DNA of 35,836 bases from Nostoc sp. TCL26-01 (GTDB lineage: Bacteria; Cyanobacteriota; Cyanobacteriia; Cyanobacteriales; Nostocaceae), in contig NZ_CP040303.1 in NCBI RefSeq assembly GCF_013393945.1, forward strand, positions 1-35,836, in the 5' to 3' direction. The first letter of the stretch is position 1. Each line of letters opens with the position of its first letter. Made by a program: the position numbers and the translations under genes. Shown piece after piece: positions 23,910 through 32,382 of the stretch. Under the pieces are notes generated by a model, which saw nothing but the letters and a program-made list of their open reading frames with translations, was not told the origin of the DNA and made no database searches.

Positions 23910-24318
23910 TCAAATCGCATACTGAAACTCAGTCAACAGTTGTAAATACTGCGTCAAATAAGACAAGAAGTGAGGCTGAGAAAGCACCTGTAAGTTGTAC
24001 TAAAGCCAAAAGAAAAAGTCAATTATCACAGAGCAGCAGCGAAAAGCTGAATCGAGCATAAAGAGCAAATTTAATACCTATAACTTTCAAACATAAATAA
24101 TATAGAGCCTCAAAGATTTATAAAGTGGCTCAATTATGAGTAAAGCCAGAAATCTACTTTATGTATTTTTAAGCTAACGGAGAAAATAATTTGAGTTCAA
24201 AAAATCATGAAAATAAGCAGACCTATCGGTAAAAATGCTAATTTTCTTTACATAATTAAATAGTAATTTCAAATTAACGTATTCTAGAAAAACTTAAATT
24301 TCCTCACAAGAGCTAGTT
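23910..24318. other. A+T-rich gene-free stretch
   Basis: About 400 bp without a supported gene. The only structure noted is GAGCC (24105-24109) with GGCTC (24127-24131), a weak stem. Composition changes here to the very A+T-rich style of the next two genes. Confidence 0.4.
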
Positions 24319-24528
24319 ATGGATGAATTTCAACTATACCTGGGAGAAGCAAATAAATTTATAAAAGAGTCTAAAGAAGCAAGACGTATTATCGGATAAA
24401 TGTTGACAAAAGTACAAGAGTGGACAGAATCAATCATTAGCATAGATTCCACTTTACGCAAGACGTTGGAAAATATAATGAGGAGCTATTATTTAACATG
24501 GAGTTTAAAAATCTCATCAAAGTTTTAG
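24319..24528 (+). pseudogene. Short reading frame split by a stop, possible gene relic
   Basis: One frame reads MDEFQLYLGEANKFIKESKE, ARRIIG, TAA (24397-24399), and immediately ATG (24400) continues MLTKVQEWTESIISIDSTLR, KTLENIMRSYYLTWSLKISS, KF, stop. Both halves are in the same frame and look helical and amphipathic, so this may be a broken ~70-aa gene or two coupled micro-ORFs. No family recognised, no strong RBS. Confidence 0.25.
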
Positions 24529-24574
24529 TACAATTTTTTTAAAAAATCAGTAGTTTTTGTTAGGTTTATTTATT

Positions 24575-26233
24575 ATGTATACCCGTAATTATCTAGAAGA
24601 ACAAAACTATTTTCTTGGACAAGGATACGTATATTTACTTTCTCAACAACGTCCACAATATGTTGAATATGCTGGTATACAAGAAGAAATGAGGCCTTTT
24701 TTTTACAAAAAAATATATAAAGGAAAAAATAGTAATGAACTTCAAGAACAAATTACCCAAGATGCTAATTTTGCAGCACAAACGTCTCCTAACGTATCCA
24801 ATTTCTTGTTAGATTTATCTATTAAAATTGGAGCAAAATTGAATAGTCTTAATGAATTAACTCATAAAAAAAATTCAACTTACTTATTAGTTACTGCTCT
24901 TGTAGAAAAGTCGCATCATACAATAATAAACCCAAAATTGAGTTCAGAAGCTATACAGATTCTACAACAACCTAAAGGGGATGAAGATTTTTATCGCAAG
25001 GCAGGTGATGAATATGTTTATGGATTTGTACACGGCTGTTACTTTAATGCTATTTTTGAAATAACTGGTGATAGCCAAAGTGAAATCAATGATATTAGTT
25101 CTATTTTAGAAGTTGAACTAAACAATAGTTTATCTGGAAGTGTTACGGAAGAGCGCAAAAAAGTTTTACGTAAAAGTCAAAATAATTTAAAATTAGAAAT
25201 TATACAACGAGGACTTAACATTAGTACAGAAATAGACATTACAGATATTAATTCTGTAATAGAATATGTTAAGAAAATAGATGGATATGATACAAGTGCT
25301 TATAGCCCTATTAAAGTTATTTTTAACAAATATAAAGACTCATTGATTGTAGCAAATAATATCATTTTTTTTGATACAGATCCCTTTATAAAAAAATTTA
25401 ATTTAAAAAAAGCAGAGATAGAAAAATTATTCAATTTCGTAAAAGAAAGTGAAAAAAAATTAGAGAATGCTAGACTTTATTTCAAGAGTTTTAACGAAGA
25501 AATGAAATTTAGACAGAATATAAATATTATCAAAAAATTCTTAAATGAACAAGCTCCTGTTATTTTAAATAATTTAGCCAACTGTCAAATTGATCAAACA
25601 CCATTACCAGATTTAGGGAATTTAAATCTTATCAGAATTCCTCAAATTAACTTGGTTATTTCTAGTTTACCTTCAAAAAGAAACATAAATTACAGCAGAT
25701 TAGATACATTATTATATGAAGGGAAATGGAAAGAAGCAGATCAAGAAACTTTTCGTATCATGCTAATTTTAGCAAAATCTCAAGAATCTGGTTACATTAC
25801 GAGTTCACGAATATACGAGATACCTTGTGAAGATTTGAATATCATTGATACTTTGTGGAAACACTACTCAAATAACAGATTTGGATTTTCTGTACAAAAA
25901 TCAATATGGGATAATTTAAAAATAGTAGATCCCTCACAAGAAAAATTAAGCATTTTTGGAGATCAAGTTGGCTGGAGACGTTCAGGACACTGGTTATCTT
26001 ACGAAAATTTAGATTTTTCATCATTTTTAAAACTTGGATTTTTACCCATAGGGAAATTAGTTGGTGACTATGATAAACATGGGGAATTAAATAATAGTTC
26101 TTACTATAACAACAAATTCTTTGGCTATTGGGGGTATCGATCATCAAGTACAACTACTACTGGAATGACTTATACACATTATGAATACTCTCCAATGCCT
26201 GATAAATTGCATAAATGTAAAATTCAACTTTAA
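24575..26233 (+). CDS. GUN4-domain protein with MACPF-like N-terminal domain
   Basis: 552 aa from ATG 24575 (a TTG at 24557 would add six residues). C-terminal GUN4 domain (~373-530) is clear: LDTLLYEGKWKEADQETFRI, then IPCEDLNIIDTLWKHYSNNR, FGFSVQKSIW, FGDQVGWRR and FLPIGKLV. GUN4 domains bind porphyrins such as Mg-protoporphyrin and recur as sensor modules in cyanobacterial signalling and conflict proteins. The N-terminal ~350 residues contain GDEYVYGFVHGC (144-155), which follows the spacing of the MACPF signature (YGTHFx6GG), then a beta-rich stretch, PIKVIF, and a helical coil (~270-330). MACPF assignment is tentative. If right, this would be a pore-forming effector with a porphyrin-type sensor. 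Strongly A+T-rich; 14-bp gap to the next gene, so an operon. Confidence 0.75.
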   Translation: MYTRNYLEEQNYFLGQGYVYLLSQQRPQYVEYAGIQEEMRPFFYKKIYKGKNSNELQEQITQDANFAAQTSPNVSNFLLDLSIKIGAKLNSLNELTHKKNSTYLLVTALVEKSHHTIINPKLSSEAIQILQQPKGDEDFYRKAGDEYVYGFVHGCYFNAIFEITGDSQSEINDISSILEVELNNSLSGSVTEERKKVLRKSQNNLKLEIIQRGLNISTEIDITDINSVIEYVKKIDGYDTSAYSPIKVIFNKYKDSLIVANNIIFFDTDPFIKKFNLKKAEIEKLFNFVKESEKKLENARLYFKSFNEEMKFRQNINIIKKFLNEQAPVILNNLANCQIDQTPLPDLGNLNLIRIPQINLVISSLPSKRNINYSRLDTLLYEGKWKEADQETFRIMLILAKSQESGYITSSRIYEIPCEDLNIIDTLWKHYSNNRFGFSVQKSIWDNLKIVDPSQEKLSIFGDQVGWRRSGHWLSYENLDFSSFLKLGFLPIGKLVGDYDKHGELNNSSYYNNKFFGYWGYRSSSTTTTGMTYTHYEYSPMPDKLHKCKIQL

Positions 26234-26247
26234 ATAAAAATTATTTT

Positions 26248-27120
26248 ATGAATGGTGCTTTTAATGAAGTAAATGAAGTAATCGATCTCCAATCTTATCT
26301 ACAAGGGGAGACATATGAACAACAAGAATTTATTGATAGTTTAATTTATAGATTACATAATTTTGGTTTTTTTTATTTGAAAGTAAAACGTGAATTAAAT
26401 GACGATATATACCATCCAAATATGTTTTTGGAAAGATATATTACTCTTTTTACTGATGTTCTTTCAGAACACCCTTTTCTAAAACTGTATATGGATGCTC
26501 CAACAGTAGATGATGGAGGATATAGTCTCGTTTTTTTTCCTGAAGTATCTGATGTAGATGAAAACATAGATTATCCAGATCAACCAATAGAATCAATGTT
26601 ATCCCTGCCTTTACTTTGGGAATGGTCAAGAAATAAAGGTCTTCCTAAAAAAATTAAAAATTTTCTTAAAGGGACAGAAGATATATATCACATGATTTAT
26701 AAGCTTTCCTTTATTCTTATAGATGCACTTGAAAGAGGATATAATAATCAACCAGGAAGTTTGAAAAAACTATTTGAGAAAAAAAATAATGGTTCTGTGC
26801 GATTTGTTAAATATCACAAGCCAAACTGCTTTACAGATATTGATAATTTAAATATTCATATAACTGAACCTACAATACCCCATATTGATAAAAGTTTCTT
26901 TTCGTTTAATTTAGGTGAAACATCTCCAGGTTTGTTTTTAATTGAAGACGGCAAGAAACAAGCTTTGTCAATAAAAAGTGATTGCTTATTAGTAACATCT
27001 GGTTCATATTCAGAAGAACTAACATTGGATTCAAAATATCCTATTCGGGGATTTAAACACACTGTTTTAAACAGTGTTGAGCGAATAGTCGGGCTTGGTT
27101 TTGTCGCACCAGATTTTTGA
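26248..27120 (+). CDS. 2OG-Fe(II) oxygenase-like (isopenicillin N synthase-like) protein
   Basis: 290 aa. The N-terminus resembles DIOX_N (VIDLQSYLQG, IYRLHNFGFFYLKV). The double-stranded beta-helix core at the C-terminus has H212-x-D214 in IPHIDKSFFSFNLG, SPGLFLIEDGKKQAL, a CLLVTSG turn, the distal His271 in FKHTVLN and R279 in ERIVGLGFVAP, all at IPNS-family spacing. Iron ligands appear complete. These enzymes use 2-oxoglutarate or a substrate with Fe(II) and O2 for hydroxylation or ring closure. Co-transcribed with the GUN4 gene (14 bp apart) and equally A+T-rich, it may modify the partner protein or make a small molecule; neither can be told from sequence. Confidence 0.75.
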   Translation: MNGAFNEVNEVIDLQSYLQGETYEQQEFIDSLIYRLHNFGFFYLKVKRELNDDIYHPNMFLERYITLFTDVLSEHPFLKLYMDAPTVDDGGYSLVFFPEVSDVDENIDYPDQPIESMLSLPLLWEWSRNKGLPKKIKNFLKGTEDIYHMIYKLSFILIDALERGYNNQPGSLKKLFEKKNNGSVRFVKYHKPNCFTDIDNLNIHITEPTIPHIDKSFFSFNLGETSPGLFLIEDGKKQALSIKSDCLLVTSGSYSEELTLDSKYPIRGFKHTVLNSVERIVGLGFVAPDF

Positions 27121-27145
27121 TAAGTAAAGAATCAAATTGGTCGGA

Positions 27146-27175
27146 TAGCAGAATAATATTGGTATAATTCTGCTA
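27146..27175. terminator. Hairpin after the oxygenase gene
   Basis: TAGCAGAATAAT (27146-27157) and ATAATTCTGCTA (27164-27175) pair at 11 of 12 positions with a 6-nt loop, 25 bp after the oxygenase stop. There is no T run, so it may be a stability hairpin or bidirectional weak terminator between convergent units. Confidence 0.5.
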
Positions 27176-27309
27176 CGCAATCACAGTAAGCTCGTTAATT
27201 GAAAGAGAGACTCAGTGAATGATTAAATACAAAATCATTATGGTAAACATCCTTTACTAGTAATTAGTACAGGAAAAATTAAAAGCGAATAAATTTTATA
27301 CAGCTAGTG

Positions 27310-30300
27310 TCAAGTTACAGCTGATTGCACCGGGGCGACAACTGGAAGAATATATTCACACTCGTAAACATCAATGGGCAAACAGTTCAGCACAATCATC
27401 AGCAGATTAACCCTAACTTGAGGGGTACAAAAGTCCAAAACTCGCTGCATTGACCGATTACCAATGGTTGTAGCAACTTGGGCTATGTCATTTAACAGGT
27501 TTTCTGGTGGTGATTCCGACTGTTGGCACAACATTGGGAAGTATTCACTGGCGAACCACATTTCATCGTCAGTTAAATCCATCACGTTTTTATTACTACC
27601 GCTATGAAGACTATCTAATAGCAGGAGTAATAATTTTCTAAACTTAGCCCAACCGCCCCAAATCTTGGTAAATCGGCTCACCCAGGCTTGGGAGATATCA
27701 GCAAGGGAAGCGATCGCAGTTTGGGTAAATTTCTGCTTTGACTGCCACAGTTGGGTAAAAGCGTTGACAATGGCGTGTCCGGTTTGCTGAGAAGCAGTAC
27801 CAGCTTCCGGGCATAATTGGCAGGCATCAATGCTTTGTAACTTCACATTGGGCAGTTGGTCAGCTAGGAAACTCAGGTCATAGTCAGCACAGAAATAAAA
27901 GGTCAGCTGTTCGGTGGGGCGACGGTGAGAACGTAATCGCCCAATTTCTTGGATAATTTCGGCTTGTAGCAGTTCGGTGACATACCTTTGGAAAGTGCTG
28001 TTTTCGTCGCCCAGGTTGACTGGTTGCCCTGTCACGGCCTGATATTCTGCTGCCAAAACACCAATATTTTGATACGGAATGCCAAAGCTGGCGATCGCGT
28101 CAGCCTCACTAAATCGGTTAACACCGCGACCATCAACAAAGTGACCATATTCTCGGCGGTCAGTGGCAGTGTCAGCGATCGCTTTCCAATCAATAATGCC
28201 TAATTGCGAATGCAGTTTGGTCAAAGCTTCCTTGAGGGCATTGACACGGGCTATTAAGGAAGGAGAGCGATACTTGGGCAGTTTACCTAGACCAGTGACA
28301 TTAATTACAGATAAATTGCCGTAGTCTGGGCGTTGTTGCTCAATCACTAAAACCGGGTCAGAACTACCGAGTTTTAATTTCAACAAACTCTTGGAGAGTG
28401 TAGCATCGAGAAAAATATTAAATTGGGCAGAGTTGACCAAATCAATATGCTTGGGATTTCTCAGATAAATGCTCAACACACCCCAAGAACAGCTAAAAGC
28501 ACCGTTACCTTTCCAGGCTTCCAGGAAATCAGGTAGCCAGTACAAGGGCAAATCTAAAAATTCCTTACCAGCATTACGTGCGCTGTCCCTAGTCACACGT
28601 TTAGCAGCATAACGAGCGGCGGCACTTTTTTTGAGTTGCTTGTCGTTGTTAACATCGATAGTGTCTAGGTCTTCTAGGAATTTTAAATCAGGTTGTAAAG
28701 CTTGCCGTACAGCCTCAATATCTAAATCTGTGGGGAATGGCGGTAGTATAGCCCGGACACTGGCATCATTAAAGCCGTAGCGGTCAGGAGACTCAATATC
28801 TTGGGTGAACAGAGGGTGTAAAGCTTGAATAACAGGCTGTAGTTGAACTAGCAGTGATGGTTCTAGTAGTAACAATTGGCCAAGAGTTTTTTGAAAATCA
28901 GCGAGATTGACCTGAAGAGAACGCACGGGTTTAATCAGTGTGCCGGCTTCTTCCCAAATGCGACCCACAGTCAAAGCTTGGTCAGCAACATTGACTAAAT
29001 CAGTAGGGGTAGAATCAGGGTGCGCCCTGAGTTCTCTTAAGGCGTGAATAGCTGTGCGTTTTTGGAAGCGGAAGCCATAGCCGTCACCAGTAGAAAAACG
29101 ACACTGATTTTTTAGGGTACAGCCATTACAGATAGGGCTGGTTTCGCTTTCTTCAAAATCTAAACTGGTAAAATTCTTGTTACGAAATGCGTTGAATAAA
29201 TAAGTTCTGTGACAATTGCCCACAGTATCGGCAGTTTCACCTGGTTTAGTCCAGAGTTGGAAGTCCTCACCTAAAGGAGTTTGGCGGGTAGGGTCAAGTT
29301 TAAAGCCGTTATTTCGTACTGGTAGGTCAACGAAATTAGCCTCGATGGGCAGTGTAGATGGGTTTCTGTGGTTGGCATCCTGGTAAAAGAGTTTATCAAC
29401 GCCAAATTGGGCAGCTGTCAGTTGTCCAGCATTGTAAGATTTGCCTAGTCCTGGGTGGGAATTATCTAAAATGTGTTTCCAGCCTTTGGAGACAGCTTCT
29501 AGCCAAGCTCTGATATGTTCTTCAGGCTGGCACTGGATTCTAATATCTTTTGTGACCTCGGTTTTTAGGGGGATATTGCCCGGTTTGTAAATAATAACCT
29601 TGGGTGTAGAGGCTGTTGTATTAGGTTTTGGCTGGGGCGGTGTTGATTGTGATTTACCAAAACCTTTAAAGATTGGCTCAAAAGGTGCAAGTGCCTGCTT
29701 TAATAAATTTTGGAAGTTGGTCAAGTCTTCTCGGACTTGTCCTAGTTCCCACTGCTCACTGCTAATCAGCCCTTGGTCACGTTGATACGGTTCGTATTGC
29801 CGTTGTGGGAATTTAAAGCCGTACTGTTTGGCGATGTGAAACAGTGTCCCAATGCTGATCCCCGCACGTCGGAAGCTGCGAATTTTGGCGCGAATGTTCC
29901 AGGTTGTACCCTTAATGCTGGGCGACCACTTTTCAGCAATGATTTCGGCATCCGTTGGCCCGTAGTGATTGACCAGTGCCATCAGCACTTGGCGGCATTC
30001 GTCGTAATTACCACTGCCTATTATGCGTGGTGGGATGAGTGAGAGTGCTTGTTGGATTAGTTGGTCAATGTCCCAGCCTTCGGTGTCGGAAATCTCACGA
30101 AACTGTTGACGGCGTGACTCAATTTCTTGGATGCGCTGCTGATATTCTTCCCTTTCCTGAAGCGCGATCGCAATTGCTTCAGTGACCCACTCATCTGGTA
30201 AAGTAGCTTCGGGATTGACCAGGAGAAATTCTGCTTCAGTGTTCCCGTAGAAAACCCGGCTGGCATCTTTACACGCAGGGTCATGGGGTAACTGCTGCAT

Positions 30301-30852
30301 CAGAGAGCGTGTACAAGCTTCTACAGTGTCAGCACCCTCAACATATTGGGGTAGAAGGAAAATTAGCCGGAATTTATGCCACTCCGGTTTATGACTAGCA
30401 GTAGTATAAATTAAAGCACAGTGCTTTTGGATGAAGGGATGGGCTAGAGCTTCTTCAATAGTTAATTGGTGCTTATAAACTTTGATGTAATTGCCATTTT
30501 CATCTTTTATTGGCTTGCCCTCTGCATCACGGGCGATATCAGAATTATCGATGTCAAGTAGTAGCCACTGAGAACCTATAACATTGGCCTTACTGCGCCA
30601 TTTACCACCCAATAAGCCAGCACAGATGGCGTGACCTGCTTTGATGTGTGCCTGAACATCTTCTAGAGTGCCTTCTGTATCTCGGAAGTTAGCCGATAGC
30701 TTTTTAAAATCCCAGTCTTTATTTCTTCCTGTGGCGTTATATGCGAACTTGATTTTATTAGCTTTAACAAGTCCTGGTTCTAATGCTTCAACAGGTTTAG
30801 TAGTTAATTGTTGATGCTGAAGCGAGTTATGAAATTGTTGTAATGGTGACAT
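27310..30852 (-). CDS. Plasmid replication protein, CyRepA1 family (primase-helicase type)
   Basis: 1180 aa. The N-terminal ~230 residues resemble an archaeo-eukaryotic primase domain: SQWLLLDIDNSD with D100 and D102, then a HKFRLIFLLP strand with basic residue. A PriCT-like helical region follows (~258-345, GNYDECRQVLMALVNHYG, KWSPSI). Next is a P-loop-like SHPGLGKSYNAG (~465-476) and a Cys-rich ICNGCTLKNQCRF (~571-583) that may bind Zn or Fe-S. The remaining C-terminus looks helicase-like with two HTH-like stretches (QTAIASLADISQAWVSRFTK). The size and order match cyanobacterial plasmid CyRepA1-type initiators. It has a near-perfect Shine-Dalgarno (AAGGAGG) inside a hairpin at 30857-30888. 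Several HIP1 sites mark it as long-resident cyanobacterial DNA. Confidence 0.85.
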   Translation of the reverse strand: MSPLQQFHNSLQHQQLTTKPVEALEPGLVKANKIKFAYNATGRNKDWDFKKLSANFRDTEGTLEDVQAHIKAGHAICAGLLGGKWRSKANVIGSQWLLLDIDNSDIARDAEGKPIKDENGNYIKVYKHQLTIEEALAHPFIQKHCALIYTTASHKPEWHKFRLIFLLPQYVEGADTVEACTRSLMQQLPHDPACKDASRVFYGNTEAEFLLVNPEATLPDEWVTEAIAIALQEREEYQQRIQEIESRRQQFREISDTEGWDIDQLIQQALSLIPPRIIGSGNYDECRQVLMALVNHYGPTDAEIIAEKWSPSIKGTTWNIRAKIRSFRRAGISIGTLFHIAKQYGFKFPQRQYEPYQRDQGLISSEQWELGQVREDLTNFQNLLKQALAPFEPIFKGFGKSQSTPPQPKPNTTASTPKVIIYKPGNIPLKTEVTKDIRIQCQPEEHIRAWLEAVSKGWKHILDNSHPGLGKSYNAGQLTAAQFGVDKLFYQDANHRNPSTLPIEANFVDLPVRNNGFKLDPTRQTPLGEDFQLWTKPGETADTVGNCHRTYLFNAFRNKNFTSLDFEESETSPICNGCTLKNQCRFSTGDGYGFRFQKRTAIHALRELRAHPDSTPTDLVNVADQALTVGRIWEEAGTLIKPVRSLQVNLADFQKTLGQLLLLEPSLLVQLQPVIQALHPLFTQDIESPDRYGFNDASVRAILPPFPTDLDIEAVRQALQPDLKFLEDLDTIDVNNDKQLKKSAAARYAAKRVTRDSARNAGKEFLDLPLYWLPDFLEAWKGNGAFSCSWGVLSIYLRNPKHIDLVNSAQFNIFLDATLSKSLLKLKLGSSDPVLVIEQQRPDYGNLSVINVTGLGKLPKYRSPSLIARVNALKEALTKLHSQLGIIDWKAIADTATDRREYGHFVDGRGVNRFSEADAIASFGIPYQNIGVLAAEYQAVTGQPVNLGDENSTFQRYVTELLQAEIIQEIGRLRSHRRPTEQLTFYFCADYDLSFLADQLPNVKLQSIDACQLCPEAGTASQQTGHAIVNAFTQLWQSKQKFTQTAIASLADISQAWVSRFTKIWGGWAKFRKLLLLLLDSLHSGSNKNVMDLTDDEMWFASEYFPMLCQQSESPPENLLNDIAQVATTIGNRSMQRVLDFCTPQVRVNLLMIVLNCLPIDVYECEYILPVVAPVQSAVT

Positions 30853-30856
30853 TGAG

Positions 30857-30888
30857 CAATTCCTCCTTGATGTGTGGTGGAGGAATTG
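30857..30888 (-). promoter_or_regulatory. rep mRNA hairpin sequestering the Shine-Dalgarno
   Basis: Read on the minus strand, CAATTCCTCC is followed by a 12-nt loop ACCACACATCAA and the exact complement GGAGGAATTG, then CTCA and the rep ATG (30852-30850). The strong SD (GGAGG, 9 nt spacing) is thus base-paired to an upstream anti-SD. This is the layout of a translational switch controlling initiator synthesis and so copy number. Trigger unknown. Confidence 0.7.
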
Positions 30889-30986
30889 GAGCTATCCTTT
30901 GGCAGTAATCTCCTAATACAAACTTTCAGAAAAATTAGACCAAAATTACATAAAATTCCTGAACTACTGTTTGTCTCTGAATTGAC

Positions 30987-31008
30987 GGTGTTACAATGGC
31001 TTAACACT
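30987..31008. promoter_or_regulatory. Inverted pair of RGTGTTA sites upstream of rep
   Basis: GGTGTTA (30987-30993) and TAACACT (31002-31008) face each other 8 bp apart, 135-156 bp upstream of the rep start. The same heptamer recurs before parM (32150-32224). They are probable operators for the 62-aa RHH protein. The rest of 30853-31083 is A+T-rich, consistent with rep promoter and possibly origin sequence, but no iteron array is visible. Confidence 0.5.
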
Positions 31009-31083
31009 CGAATCATCTTTGATAAGATTACTATTAGGGATATTAATCCGGCCTTCGCAAAACCAGATACCCCAATTCCATTT

Positions 31084-31119
31084 GAAAACCTCGCTGTCCT
31101 ACCGGGACGCGGGGTTTTC
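31084..31119. terminator. Strong stem-loop after the 245-aa gene
   Basis: GAAAACC.CGC.GTCC pairs with GGAC.GCG.GGTTTTC around TACC, with two single-base imperfections, 12 bp beyond the stop of the minus-strand gene at 31131. It ends in TTTTC on the minus strand, so it is a plausible intrinsic terminator separating this gene from rep. Confidence 0.6.
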
Positions 31120-31130
31120 GCTGTATGTGA

Positions 31131-31868
31131 CTATTCAGACTTGGCTAACCAAGCCTTGATAAACTCAGTTACTTCCTCCTGTTGAATTACAAATGCAGTG
31201 CCTTTTCTTCTAAGAGCCAGAATTTTCATGTTTCCAACTTCAGAATAAAGGTGCGAATTATGATCATCAGCCGCCTTGGTGGGAGGCCATAAGACCAAAA
31301 CTTTTGCTGAGGGTGTTTTTGTAGCTTCCCTTGAAGACATCCCAAACAAGTCTCTGTTCTTGCTTAACCACTTCTCGTAATCTGCCAATTCAAGCAGTGG
31401 GCAGGGATTCCAAACTTTTAGTCCATGCTTGTCTTTCCGCTTAAGCTGCAAAACCTCTCTGGCTTCGTTGTAGATAACCTCCTTATCTCCTATTGAGCGA
31501 ATTGAGATAAACATATGGACTTTTCGCTCAAATCTCACAAACAAGTCGATAGGATTCTTGTCCTCTACCTTCAGCACCGGAAATACTTGTATTCCTTGGC
31601 TTTTAAACTCATCTAAAAGTAAGGTGGTTAATTTTTCCAGCCTCGCCAGTTTTTGAGTTGCTACCAATGGTTTGTAAGCCAATCCAAAAAGTAACCAGCC
31701 TAATGGATGAACTGTGCCACCTGTGGCCAGTGCCGCACCACCAGCTGCTAGAGCAATAGTAGACTCATAGTTTTTCGCCTCCCGAAGCATCTCTAATGCC
31801 GCTTCGTTGTGCGGCGGGAGTTGAAAATTGCTAGGTGGGTCTTTCACTGTAGTCATTGGAGGCATCAA
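31131..31868 (-). CDS. Unrecognised plasmid protein with one hydrophobic segment
   Basis: 245 aa. Residues ~36-68 form a Gly/Ala-rich hydrophobic segment (STIALAAGGAALATGGTVHP, then LGWLLFGLAY), probably a membrane hairpin. A soluble C-terminal domain of alternating strands follows (IQVFPVLKVEDKNPIDLFVR, KVHMFISIRSIG), vaguely like a nuclease core, but no catalytic set is complete. The starting Met could be 31868, 31865 or 31856. It lies between rep and the RHH gene on the same strand and may be co-transcribed with the RHH gene (90-bp gap). Function unknown. Confidence 0.6.
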   Translation of the reverse strand: MMPPMTTVKDPPSNFQLPPHNEAALEMLREAKNYESTIALAAGGAALATGGTVHPLGWLLFGLAYKPLVATQKLARLEKLTTLLLDEFKSQGIQVFPVLKVEDKNPIDLFVRFERKVHMFISIRSIGDKEVIYNEAREVLQLKRKDKHGLKVWNPCPLLELADYEKWLSKNRDLFGMSSREATKTPSAKVLVLWPPTKAADDHNSHLYSEVGNMKILALRRKGTAFVIQQEEVTEFIKAWLAKSE

Positions 31869-31958
31869 AAATTGTTTTGGTTACTGACTGACTAATCTCT
31901 CATTTTTTTCAGTGGTCATGTATTTTACTTGGGCTAAGTTCAACTGAGAATTTTTGCC

Positions 31959-32147
31959 CTAATCTTCATCCTGCTTTTTTGATTTGGTTTTTTTTGGGTG
32001 TCTTGCTGCGATCGCTTCGGAAGCAAGAATTTTTACCATTTGACTCATAGAGCGTTTTTCAGTTTTTGCTTCAGCAGATATCAATTCATAAAGTGCTAAG
32101 TCATCTTCATCAGTGAAATAAATATTTAGTCTAGTTCCTGTGGGCAT
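31959..32147 (-). CDS. Ribbon-helix-helix DNA-binding regulator
   Basis: 62 aa. The beta strand TRLNIYFTDEDD and helices LALYELISAEAKTE, MSQMVKILASEAIAA form the RHH pattern of CopG/Arc-type regulators, followed by a basic tail (RHPKKTKSKK). RHH repressors of this size control plasmid copy or partition operons and bind short repeated sites. It is divergent from the parM-like operon, with RGTGTTA repeats in between and a further pair upstream of rep. It probably autoregulates and represses parM; it could also serve as ParR-like centromere adaptor. Confidence 0.75.
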   Translation of the reverse strand: MPTGTRLNIYFTDEDDLALYELISAEAKTEKRSMSQMVKILASEAIAARHPKKTKSKKQDED

Positions 32148-32149
32148 CG

Positions 32150-32228
32150 TAACACTATCTGGTGTTGGAATAACCCCATTGTCAGTCTAAACCTTTTACT
32201 TGTCACTGGTGTTATACAGTGTTATGAT
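32150..32228 (+). promoter_or_regulatory. parM promoter overlapping RGTGTTA operators
   Basis: -35 TTGTCA (32200-32205) and -10 TATGAT (32223-32228) are separated by exactly 17 bp. Within the promoter lie direct repeats GGTGTTA (32208-32214) and AGTGTTA (32218-32224), 10 bp apart. Upstream are TAACACT (32150-32156) and GGTGTTG (32161-32167, one mismatch). Binding there would block RNA polymerase. Start of parM is 155 bp downstream of the -10, leaving a long leader (32229-32382) with no other clear signal. Confidence 0.6.
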
Positions 32229-32382
32229 AATACTATAAGCCAGAAAACGACACAAAACAAAGGCAATAGAAGCCAGAAAGTGTATTAATGGCTAGCCAAT
32301 AGTTGGATATCTGGATTTAGGTCAATTTTTAAATAAATTGGCTCAAATTCTCACAATTAAAGACTTTTAAAAATTCTGAACC

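Noticed and set aside
30874..31185. Open frame of 103 codons on the + strand between rep and the 245-aa gene
   Set aside because: It overlaps the rep leader hairpin, the RGTGTTA pair and the end of the opposite-strand gene, has no RBS and no recognisable protein character.
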